Positions 5,978-12,835 of a stretch of 13,651 bases of DNA are shown here, in pieces (the first letter of the stretch is position 1; each line of letters begins with the position of its first letter). A model generated the notes under the pieces. That model had not been told where the DNA came from and did not search any database. It saw only the letters and a program-made list of their open reading frames with translations. Origin of the DNA: Thermoplasmata archaeon (GTDB lineage: Archaea; Thermoplasmatota; Thermoplasmata; Thermoplasmatales; Thermoplasmataceae); the NCBI GenBank assembly GCA_021827885.1, contig JAKAUD010000106.1, positions 1 through 13,651 on the forward strand, in the 5' to 3' direction. The position numbers and the translations under genes are program-made.

Positions 5978-7520
5978 TATCGCTCGCACCATACTTGAAG
6001 CTGAGAGCTTTGCGAGTACTGGTGGCACTGGCCCAACTGCTTTTGGATCGAACAAAAAAGCTTCAGATATTATATCAAGAGCAATAAAGAATAATGGAAT
6101 TGCTCTCATCCAGGGCCCCCCAGGAACTGGAAAGACTACTACTTATATGGATGTCATCGAAAGAACTATTTTCGGAATTCCTGCTAATGAGGTTTATTTG
6201 TACATAGCTCCCACTAATGAGTTGGTATATGATATGTTTCGTAAGGTATGTTTTTATTACGCAACAAAATTAGGATCAACCTTTGGGAAATACCTCGTTA
6301 ATGAAGTTAGAGTGTACGGTTCCCAATTTGATTTCACAGGTTATGAAACCCTTAATAATCAGCTCGCTTCTGGCGTAAAGATTGTCATCTCTACAAACTA
6401 CCAACGAATATTCAACAGTGATGGTAAAATAATATACCATATGCTCGTAGATGAGGCTAGTAAATCCCCATTGCACGTACCTTTTCAGATACTTGTCAAC
6501 CAAATTCTAAAGGAGAAACAACTTGATGGCTCAATAAGCATTGTTGGAGATCCCATGCAGGCAATTTCGTTATCCGAATATTATTCAGGCTTGCGTAGAC
6601 GGCTCCTGATGATGTCTTACTTTATCAGAGGTAAATTAGACATCCCTTCCTACGATATTTCTGACGACTATCAATTATTATTAAGGGCTAGAAAAGAAAT
6701 AAATGACGGAACCTACGGCTTTTTAGATACAACCTTTCGTATCCCAGGACCGTCGCACAAGGCAATCAGCCAAGGATACTATAACGGGGAACTTCTTGCT
6801 CACAGTAGATTTTCTGAAAGGATCAGATCTGAGCACTTCGATATGAACGCTTTAAGAAATCTAAAAAACGAGAGTATTGAGTTCAAGTTAGTAGGACAAA
6901 CTATAGAAGACGCGCTAACCACAGATGTTGGCATGATGATCATACTTGATGATAATAAACATCCATATAGATCAGTGGAAGGAGTGTTATTTGATGAGAG
7001 CAGGGGCGAATACGGGCTCGTTGCTGCTATAATACTTGCTATAATAACCAAACAGAAGACGACGGTTGTAACAACATACGTTGATCAACATTTCCAGATG
7101 AGAATGAAATACTTCAGAAAATACCACTCATTAGCTACGAAATATATCAAAGACGTTGATAATCTGTTGTCGTTCAAGACGACACAGTCCATGCTTGGAG
7201 CGCAAAGCTTCAATAGTGTTCTTGTTCTTGGCAAAGAAAGTTCAGGATCTGTTGGAGAGAGAACGATATATTTTCAGGAACCAGAGCTTTTGAATGTACA
7301 ACTATCAAGACATCTTGGGTTCCTAGTAGTTGTCGGCAATCTTAAGAGGCTTTATCACTCAGCATCCGCAATGGATACAACCAGTGGAACCAAAAACTAC
7401 AAGTCATTGGGTGTCACTGCTGAGGTTATTTTGAACCAAGCAGGATATGAAAAGAAAAACAGGAACTTCAGTAAATCCGTATCAGGTAATGAGTGTGAAT
7501 CTTTGGAGATACAAAGTTGA
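5940..7520 (+). CDS. SF1B (Upf1/Dna2-like) helicase
   Basis: This 526-aa frame carries the full SF1 set: Walker A GPPGTGKTT (59-67), motif Ia IAPTNEL (89-95), motif II LVDEAS (169-174), motif III IVGDPMQ (201-207), motif IV around TTFRIPGPSHKAIS (264-277), motif V TTQSMLGAQS (414-423) and motif VI NVQLSRHLG (452-460). DEAS and GDPMQ point to the Upf1/Dna2 branch, which moves 5' to 3' on single strands. The nuclease gene just before it would complete a Dna2-like nuclease-helicase, here as two overlapping genes. The first start in frame is TTG 5940; AGGAGG at 5957-5962 points to no normal start codon, so reinitiation, +1 frameshifting, a non-standard start or a sequencing error are all possible. 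Motif content is unambiguous. Confidence 0.85.
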   Translation: MLKKVPGGEILYSIARTILEAESFASTGGTGPTAFGSNKKASDIISRAIKNNGIALIQGPPGTGKTTTYMDVIERTIFGIPANEVYLYIAPTNELVYDMFRKVCFYYATKLGSTFGKYLVNEVRVYGSQFDFTGYETLNNQLASGVKIVISTNYQRIFNSDGKIIYHMLVDEASKSPLHVPFQILVNQILKEKQLDGSISIVGDPMQAISLSEYYSGLRRRLLMMSYFIRGKLDIPSYDISDDYQLLLRARKEINDGTYGFLDTTFRIPGPSHKAISQGYYNGELLAHSRFSERIRSEHFDMNALRNLKNESIEFKLVGQTIEDALTTDVGMMIILDDNKHPYRSVEGVLFDESRGEYGLVAAIILAIITKQKTTVVTTYVDQHFQMRMKYFRKYHSLATKYIKDVDNLLSFKTTQSMLGAQSFNSVLVLGKESSGSVGERTIYFQEPELLNVQLSRHLGFLVVVGNLKRLYHSASAMDTTSGTKNYKSLGVTAEVILNQAGYEKKNRNFSKSVSGNECESLEIQS

Positions 7521-8718
7521 TTATAAAGAAAAGTGTGAAATGAGACAAAGCGGAGAAAATTTGGTTGTATTTCCTCTAAATTTGCGAGGGTTTAAACACA
7601 TAACTTCAAAAGTGCCATCAGATGTTTACATCACAATTGAACAGGATTTTTATTATGTTTTTTTACCAGAAAAACTTCAATTCGCTAGGTTAAGGGCAAC
7701 AACAGAAAATGTAATGCAGTTAATGTCCAGGATTCTTGAATCTAGACATACATTAATGATTTGTAATTTGAAGGAACAGGGACCAAGAGACTATGTTAGT
7801 TGGGGCGCATGTTCTTCTTCAGAGCAGATCTCTACGGAACTCTATGAAATTTACGAAGAATCTATATTAAACTGGCTTTCTAGCCAAAAACTTGTATTTG
7901 ATAATTCCGCCGGGTATGTCGGAGACAGGGATAAATCAATAAGGATTTATAGCTACTACTCTGGAAAACAATACGTATTTACGGCGTGGGTAGGAATGAC
8001 CATCGTTAAAGTTGATGAGATTACTTTAAAAGAGATATCCAAGCGCTTTACTAATAAATTTGGGAATAGTCTTGAAAGTTTTGAAGTTTCCGTAAACTCA
8101 ACTTACAATACTCCTAAGGGTATATCCGTTGCTGGAAGAGTAAAACTGTTAGTTACGCCTGAACAATTTGATAAGATCAAGAAAAAATATAGTTATCCAG
8201 GACAGTTTTACTACTGCACCATGTGTGCCATTAATCTGGAGAACTCAGGACCAGAAGATGGATTAAATTTTGCGTTAGAGCTTAAGGAATACTCTATTTC
8301 TAATTGGCGCTCTATATTATATTATGGTTCAGAGGTGCTTGAAGATAATCGAATCATTATGACTTATTTCTTGAGGAAAGATCTATTTGATCATATGGAG
8401 GAGAACAAAAGTGTCTCCTTTGCGGAATTGGGTAGGTTTGACCCAATGCATAGTAAATTAATGACTATATCAAAAAATCAAGACAATATCTCGCTTTCTT
8501 TTTTACTTCCATCAGTAATCACAGCGTTAATATTAGCTAATAAGTTTGAGGAAGTGCAAAATTTGTTTCATCAACATAATATAGTGGAAAATCTAAAGAC
8601 ATTCAGTAGAGAACTCTCTCAATTAACATTCTTCGCAAAAGATGGGTCACTCAGAGACTCGGAATCTAGAAAGAATTTAAGAAAGCTGAAAGAAATATTT
8701 CACCCTATTGACTCATAA
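7489..8718 (+). CDS. Unrecognised protein in the nuclease-helicase operon (409 aa)
   Basis: I recognise no family. The N-terminal half looks rich in beta strands (ENLVVFPLNLRG, SDVYITIEQDFYYVFLP), a CTMC pair occurs at 243-246, and the C-terminal third is helical (from about 335) and ends in a charged tail. There is no signal peptide or membrane span. The gene overlaps the helicase end by 32 bases, so it is probably co-translated and works with that enzyme, for example as a specificity or adaptor subunit. I prefer ATG 7489 because LWRYKVDYKEKCEM already reads like folded protein; ATG 7447 gives 14 more residues and ATG 7540 gives 17 fewer. Its stop lies five bases from that of the DndC-like gene facing it. 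Confidence 0.65.
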   Translation: MSVNLWRYKVDYKEKCEMRQSGENLVVFPLNLRGFKHITSKVPSDVYITIEQDFYYVFLPEKLQFARLRATTENVMQLMSRILESRHTLMICNLKEQGPRDYVSWGACSSSEQISTELYEIYEESILNWLSSQKLVFDNSAGYVGDRDKSIRIYSYYSGKQYVFTAWVGMTIVKVDEITLKEISKRFTNKFGNSLESFEVSVNSTYNTPKGISVAGRVKLLVTPEQFDKIKKKYSYPGQFYYCTMCAINLENSGPEDGLNFALELKEYSISNWRSILYYGSEVLEDNRIIMTYFLRKDLFDHMEENKSVSFAELGRFDPMHSKLMTISKNQDNISLSFLLPSVITALILANKFEEVQNLFHQHNIVENLKTFSRELSQLTFFAKDGSLRDSESRKNLRKLKEIFHPIDS

Positions 8719-8723
8719 CTAAG

Positions 8724-9974
8724 TTATTTGTGACACTTTGCCGCTTTTAAAAGTTCATTTAAAATAACATCAAATGGATCCAGTCCTCTCTCCTTCAGCA
8801 TCAAATATGATTTTTCATTTGAGTATTTCACTCTGACAGCACGTATTGCTCTTTCGATACGAGTGGCATCTATGGAGGTATTCCTTACTCGGTCGATAGG
8901 CACATATCGTTTCGAAGAAATTTTCGGGTCGGCCAATCGAATTATTTTAGTCGCTTCTTTTGATGGTAATCTGAACAGAACATCTCTAATGGTCTTATCT
9001 TCAAAAACAGAGGTTTCAAGTCCATAAAGATTAGTTCCGGATAACTTCTCTGCAATAGCTATTATTCTGAACATTATAGCGCGACCAGTTGCATTAAGTG
9101 ATCCTAGATTGCTATACCCAGTGTTCTTTTTCTTTCTCAGGTATGGCAAATCTGAAAATTTCCTATATAGAACTCTTACGGCCTCGAAATAGATAAGTCC
9201 ACCATCCAGTGCATGTAAACCCCACTGTACACTAGCTAGCGTGCAGTGCCAACATCCATAACGTACTTTAGGGTTTGGATACAACATAAAGAGTGGAGAT
9301 ATATTGAAGTCTCCCTTGTTACGATATCTAGAAAGAAAACTCCAAACGTCACCATCATTCCAGTCTCTGAATGGAGCGATCTTATTCCCTTTACCTTCTG
9401 ATGAGTAATAATATGCCATGCAGCCTCCCGGGTTTGCGCCACAGGAATTGCCATACTTCTTTCTCATTCGGTTCTTACGCTCTGAAGATTCAGCTTCTCT
9501 CAGGCCAGTGAACAGATTTCCTTCTATTGAGTCCAACTTAGCAGGTTTTTCTTTTAGCAGGTGTACACACCATCTGAAATTAAACGAAGGAGCCGGATAA
9601 CCTCTTATCAACATGCGCCAATAGAAAGTATCTATAACTTTAGGCGTCTTAATATCGAGATAAACTTTTACCCTATTACCAGTAATATCTTCTATCCTTT
9701 CTTTGTATTTTACCATGAATTCTCTTGCCCAGTGCTCCATTAGGTCTATCTCACTGGAGGTATCGTTATGCAAAAGAGTCACCTCAAGAGAGAGATTGGG
9801 CTTGTTCTTGAGCCACTCGTAAAAAAGCAGTGCCAAAGTGGTTGAGTCCTTACCACCGGAAAAAGCAAGAGTAACCTTCTTTCCGGATTCTATGGAATTT
9901 TCAAATACCTCAAAAACTTTATTGGTATTTTCATCAGTTATAAAAATAGAAGGCGCTTGAGCATTTTCCATCAT
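8724..9974 (-). CDS. DndC-like PAPS-reductase-family (PP-loop) protein
   Basis: This 416-aa protein has the PP-loop SGGKDSTT (39-46), RWCVH (134-138), GLREAESSER (157-166), cysteines C178 and C185 in SCGANPGGC, DWNDGDVWSFL (204-214) and GCWHC (240-244). This is the layout of DndC and related PAPS-reductase-fold sulfurtransferases, whose late cysteines bind an Fe-S cluster and which activate a substrate by adenylation. In Dnd/Ssp systems DndC helps place sulfur on the DNA backbone. No desulfurase (DndA), DndD or DndE is in the window, so the substrate here is unknown. I chose ATG 9974 because a TATA-like element lies about 23 bases upstream, fitting a leaderless message; longer frames to 10028 run through that promoter. 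Plain PAPS reductase is less likely, given the extra C-terminal region and the defence context. Confidence 0.72.
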   Translation of the reverse strand: MMENAQAPSIFITDENTNKVFEVFENSIESGKKVTLAFSGGKDSTTLALLFYEWLKNKPNLSLEVTLLHNDTSSEIDLMEHWAREFMVKYKERIEDITGNRVKVYLDIKTPKVIDTFYWRMLIRGYPAPSFNFRWCVHLLKEKPAKLDSIEGNLFTGLREAESSERKNRMRKKYGNSCGANPGGCMAYYYSSEGKGNKIAPFRDWNDGDVWSFLSRYRNKGDFNISPLFMLYPNPKVRYGCWHCTLASVQWGLHALDGGLIYFEAVRVLYRKFSDLPYLRKKKNTGYSNLGSLNATGRAIMFRIIAIAEKLSGTNLYGLETSVFEDKTIRDVLFRLPSKEATKIIRLADPKISSKRYVPIDRVRNTSIDATRIERAIRAVRVKYSNEKSYLMLKERGLDPFDVILNELLKAAKCHK

Positions 9975-9991
9975 TAAGTAGATAATATAAA

Positions 9992-10002
9992 GTTTATTAT
10001 AA
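9992..10002 (-). promoter_or_regulatory. TATA element for the DndC-like gene
   Basis: TTATAATAAAC reads leftward, centred about 23 bases before ATG 9974. This shows that the gene has its own promoter within the 81-base gap after the HNH gene. Confidence 0.5.
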
Positions 10003-10055
10003 TAGATTTGTATGTATGCGGAACACATTAATCTGCCTTTGAGGTAGATTCACTT

Positions 10056-10967
10056 TCATAAATCAGCAGTAAATTTTTCGTTTCTTCTAGATAAATATTT
10101 GGCCGTCTCTGCAGAACGTAACTCGATAACCGATCCATTCAAAGCCTCAAATTCTTCTTTTAGAAATGAAGATGACTTGGGTTCAAATGACTGGAGTCTG
10201 ACAATGCCCTTTTCTCGTTCCGGTATAATTGAGATCAAGTGCCTGTCAAACATTCTGTGATGGTTAGCACATAGACATAGCCCGTTATCAGGATCAGCTG
10301 CTATACTCAGGTCCTCCCACACTTCCACTATGTGAGAGGCTTGAAGTAGTTGGTCAACATCGCAATTACAAAGAACACATTTGTGGAAAAATACATCCAG
10401 AATTCTTGCTCTGAAGGCTCTCTGAAAGAGGCGTGACTTGGCAATTCTCAGGCTAAGTTTTGGAGACATAGAACCGGCTTGGGAAATTGAGCTTTTGGTG
10501 TAGTTATCTACAAATCTTTGCTCAATACTTCGTAAAACATCTTTGTCAACATATTTAAAATTCCACACACGCCCAAGACCAACATCTTTTAGTGGAATTT
10601 CAGGAAACTCTTGTATATCTTTAAGTATGATACAGAGCAATTCTGTTTCTCCGCTTACCTCTTCGAATGGAATGCCACTAGTCTCAATGGAATTCTGAAA
10701 GTCATTCAAGCTTGAGGAACCGTTGCGAATTCCATATTTCTCCCATGCTTCTCTTATTGTCAATTTCTCCACTCGTGTAACTTGCCCTGCGCCAAATATC
10801 ATATTTCGTTCCTTGAAAAAGAAAAACTGGTCCTCTCTTACCGAAAAATTAGCTTTTACCTTTGTCCAGAAATTTACCTCATCTGTCAAACCGTGTGATA
10901 TCAGATAATTGAGCCATTGTTTTGACGCATGATGCAATATCCCTAAAGGCGGGGGGTTAACTGACAT
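10056..10967 (-). CDS. EVE-like domain fused to HNH endonuclease
   Basis: This 303-aa protein has two parts. Residues about 18-145 look like an EVE/PUA-type base-reading domain (HGLTDEVNFWTKV, FFFFKERNMIFGAGQVTRV, IREAWEKYG). Residues about 190-245 are an HNH domain of the HNH_2 type: C197-x2-C200, LLQASHI (206-212), NGLCLC (228-233), NHHRMFDRH (235-243). Enzymes of this design are modification-dependent restriction endonucleases that cut foreign DNA carrying altered bases. I chose ATG 10967; a TTG at 10991 would add eight residues. The gene lies between the membrane protein and the DndC-like gene on the same strand, each with a spacer. Whether it senses a mark made by the DndC-like protein or phage-type base modifications cannot be told from sequence. 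Confidence 0.7.
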   Translation of the reverse strand: MSVNPPPLGILHHASKQWLNYLISHGLTDEVNFWTKVKANFSVREDQFFFFKERNMIFGAGQVTRVEKLTIREAWEKYGIRNGSSSLNDFQNSIETSGIPFEEVSGETELLCIILKDIQEFPEIPLKDVGLGRVWNFKYVDKDVLRSIEQRFVDNYTKSSISQAGSMSPKLSLRIAKSRLFQRAFRARILDVFFHKCVLCNCDVDQLLQASHIVEVWEDLSIAADPDNGLCLCANHHRMFDRHLISIIPEREKGIVRLQSFEPKSSSFLKEEFEALNGSVIELRSAETAKYLSRRNEKFTADL

Positions 10968-11179
10968 GTTAGTTTGTATATAGATATTCAAATAATTAAG
11001 CTTGACAATACCAGGATTTTGTGATTTTTCTTCTAAATTAGTTTGTTGCTTGGGATTTCACTTATGTGAGTGGGATTTAAGCTAAGAATAAAGACAGTTA
11101 TATTATCAACTTGTTAACTTGCTCTTTCTGGTCTGAAGTTCCCCAAGATTCCTCTGACCATTTTGTAATCACCGTCATG
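10968..11179. other. Intergenic spacer with a small symmetric site
   Basis: This spacer holds the AT-rich upstream region of the EVE-HNH gene, including TA-rich stretches just above 10967. It also holds TCAC-TTAT-GTGA at 11058-11069, flanked by two copies of GGGATTT (11052-11058 and 11072-11078). This may be a small operator. I see no gene in it. Confidence 0.3.
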
Positions 11180-12088
11180 CTAATATGTCCTGTGATTCCT
11201 GAAATATCTATCTTTATATATTGGTCTTGACCTGTTCAGTTCTTCCCCACGTATGATCCTGGATATAATTTTGGCAGCTAGTAATATTAAAACCGTCACT
11301 ATCCAGTAAAGGGGAGCAACGTCAAGGAATACTCGAAGGAAAGCATGAGGAAATGTCGGGAAAATGCTCAGAAATAATGAATCGCTGTATATAAGTACTA
11401 TAACTGGGATGAGAACCAGCCTTAACAGTAAGGAAAAATTTCCCTTTAATACCCCAGAAATGGAAAATCTATCTCTGCTCAGTCTTTCAACTGCTTCTTT
11501 TCTTTCTGACAAGTAATCTATCCTAATCAGAATGAACTCTAATGGAATTGCAGGTCCAACAGAGTAAGATATCTGAATCAGGAAAACCAGTGAAGGAAAA
11601 TAGAGCAGGAGACTCCCTGAATATAGGTATTGCCAAGTTATGATATTAATTAACTCTCCAAATATCGCTACAAACGCAAGAAAAATGTCAATCTGGTCAA
11701 TAAATGTGGATATAAGAAGGGCTCTCCATGATCTGGAATTTTCATAAGTTAAATCTATTTGTTCTTCCCAGAGTTTCTTAAAAGCGTCACATTTACTCCT
11801 CGCTGATTGACGTTTTGAAATGTCCACAAAAGAAACCATCCTTCCGTTGTCTGAACCATTGAAAGACACCAGCCATTCTATGCTCTTAATCGTAAAAGAT
11901 AACTTCATGAGTCTGAGTTTAAAAAACTCCTTTTCTACGACTTTTGATAACTGAGACCTGAAGTCATCAACAGAGTTTGACATAATTGTTTGGCCCTTAA
12001 TCTTCATAACAAAGTTATCTTCTGTGTGCTCGACTTTCCCAAGATAGTTTATTTTGATTCTGTAAATCAAATCTTGAAAAGTACTCAT
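11180..12088 (-). CDS. Membrane protein with soluble N-terminal domain (302 aa)
   Basis: I do not recognise the family. Residues 1-120 are hydrophilic, with strand-like repeats (DNFVMKIKGQTIM, MKLSFTIKSIEWLVSF). Then come about four to five hydrophobic spans at 130-152, 157-190 (one or two), 218-236 and 257-277, and a basic tail (RSRPIYKDRYFRNHRTY). The tail probably lies in the cytoplasm by the positive-inside rule. I chose ATG 12088 because TTTAAA lies about 30 bases upstream; the frame extends to a TTG at 12127 without a ribosome site. It heads the leftward group of membrane protein, EVE-HNH and DndC-like genes. Defence systems often pair cytoplasmic sensors with membrane effectors, so it may be a membrane effector, but that is only context. 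Confidence 0.6.
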   Translation of the reverse strand: MSTFQDLIYRIKINYLGKVEHTEDNFVMKIKGQTIMSNSVDDFRSQLSKVVEKEFFKLRLMKLSFTIKSIEWLVSFNGSDNGRMVSFVDISKRQSARSKCDAFKKLWEEQIDLTYENSRSWRALLISTFIDQIDIFLAFVAIFGELINIITWQYLYSGSLLLYFPSLVFLIQISYSVGPAIPLEFILIRIDYLSERKEAVERLSRDRFSISGVLKGNFSLLLRLVLIPVIVLIYSDSLFLSIFPTFPHAFLRVFLDVAPLYWIVTVLILLAAKIISRIIRGEELNRSRPIYKDRYFRNHRTY

Positions 12089-12112
12089 ACTGACTGTAGA
12101 ATACGGAAAACT

Positions 12113-12124
12113 AGCTTTAAACTC
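12113..12124 (-). promoter_or_regulatory. TATA element for the membrane-protein gene
   Basis: GGAGTTTAAAGC reads leftward, with the TTTAAA core about 30 bases before ATG 12088, consistent with a nearly leaderless message. Confidence 0.4.
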
Positions 12125-12447
12125 CAACCTATAAGTATAAGCAATATTAGTTAAAAAGCCTACTTCAGGTTAGATTTGGGTTAGATCATGCATATCTTTT
12201 ACCACATATCAGAATTGGATAAAGATTTCGTAAATGTGTCAAATGTATTATCCGAAAAGTAGTGCATGTTGTGAGTTCCTATATTACCGGAGTGGCTCGA
12301 TGGGAGACGAGATATGAAGAACCAGAAAAATATTCAACTAATGCTATGTGAAACTCTGAATTGTGCTATTTACTCAACTCATTAAATCTCTACCAGTACC
12401 TGCACCCTCACTTCTTTGTACCATTGTGATCAAGGGGATTTGCGTAT

Positions 12448-12700
12448 TCAATGATTTTCTGCGGTTTTCCGAAGAACCCCCTCCATGTCCTCGCCCAACG
12501 ATGACACATTCAGCAGATACGAACCAAGGGAATTGTACGTGGCTACATTCAAATCCCTGAAACCATTGAATGTGAGGCTGTGCTTACCATTCTTCCTGGA
12601 TTACTTGAACTGTAGATCAGAATGGAACATGACACCTTTGCTTGCAATTTCATAAGCTCCCGCAAACCCAGCGGTTGCGAAATATCTTCATGTTGTCGAG
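12448..12700 (-). pseudogene. Possible decayed gene, perhaps a transposase
   Basis: A leftward frame reads AGFAGAYEIASKGVMFHSDLQFK, then a stop, then NGKHSLTFNGFRDLNVATYN and on to GEDMEGVLRKTAENH with TGA at 12448-12450. The protein-like composition across an internal stop suggests a relic. The phrase KGVMFHSD recalls integrase-fold transposases, but that is weak and I cannot name an IS family. Such debris is common at the edges of islands. Confidence 0.3.
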
Positions 12701-12729
12701 GCAATCCTTATTAACTGAGTTGCGCTAAA

Positions 12730-12758
12730 ACACATGGGTCGATAGCCATGTCATGTGT
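12730..12758. repeat. Inverted repeat ACACATG...CATGTGT
   Basis: ACACATG (12730-12736) pairs with CATGTGT (12752-12758) around 15 bases, with an inner alternative of CATGG pairing with CCATG. It sits at the composition boundary, and could be a transposon end remnant, an operator or a terminator hairpin for the leftward side. Confidence 0.35.
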
Positions 12759-12781
12759 CTGCCGTTATGTAAATAAGCCTG

Positions 12782-12797
12782 CGGAAACGTTTTTAAG
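12782..12797 (+). promoter_or_regulatory. BRE/TATA promoter for the gene at 12836
   Basis: CGGAAACGTTTTTAAG combines a purine-rich BRE-like run with a TTTTTAA box about 43 bases before ATG 12836, predicting a leader of roughly 18 bases. Confidence 0.5.
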
Positions 12798-12835
12798 CCA
12801 TCCGGCTGCAGTTATCACTGGAGAAATTCCGCATC

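Larger units (their letters stand above)
12125..12835. other. Gene-poor junction between the AT-rich island and GC-rich DNA
   Basis: About 700 bases carry no convincing intact gene. The left part (to about 12440) is AT-rich and I see nothing in it beyond a short tandem GGTTAGAT near 12168-12185. The middle holds a possible decayed leftward gene (12448-12700). The right end holds an inverted repeat and the promoter of the next gene. Confidence 0.5.

Noticed and set aside
12363..12560. 65-aa rightward frame in the gene-poor region
   Set aside because: Its proline/cysteine-rich composition looks non-coding; the protein-like frame is on the other strand and is broken.
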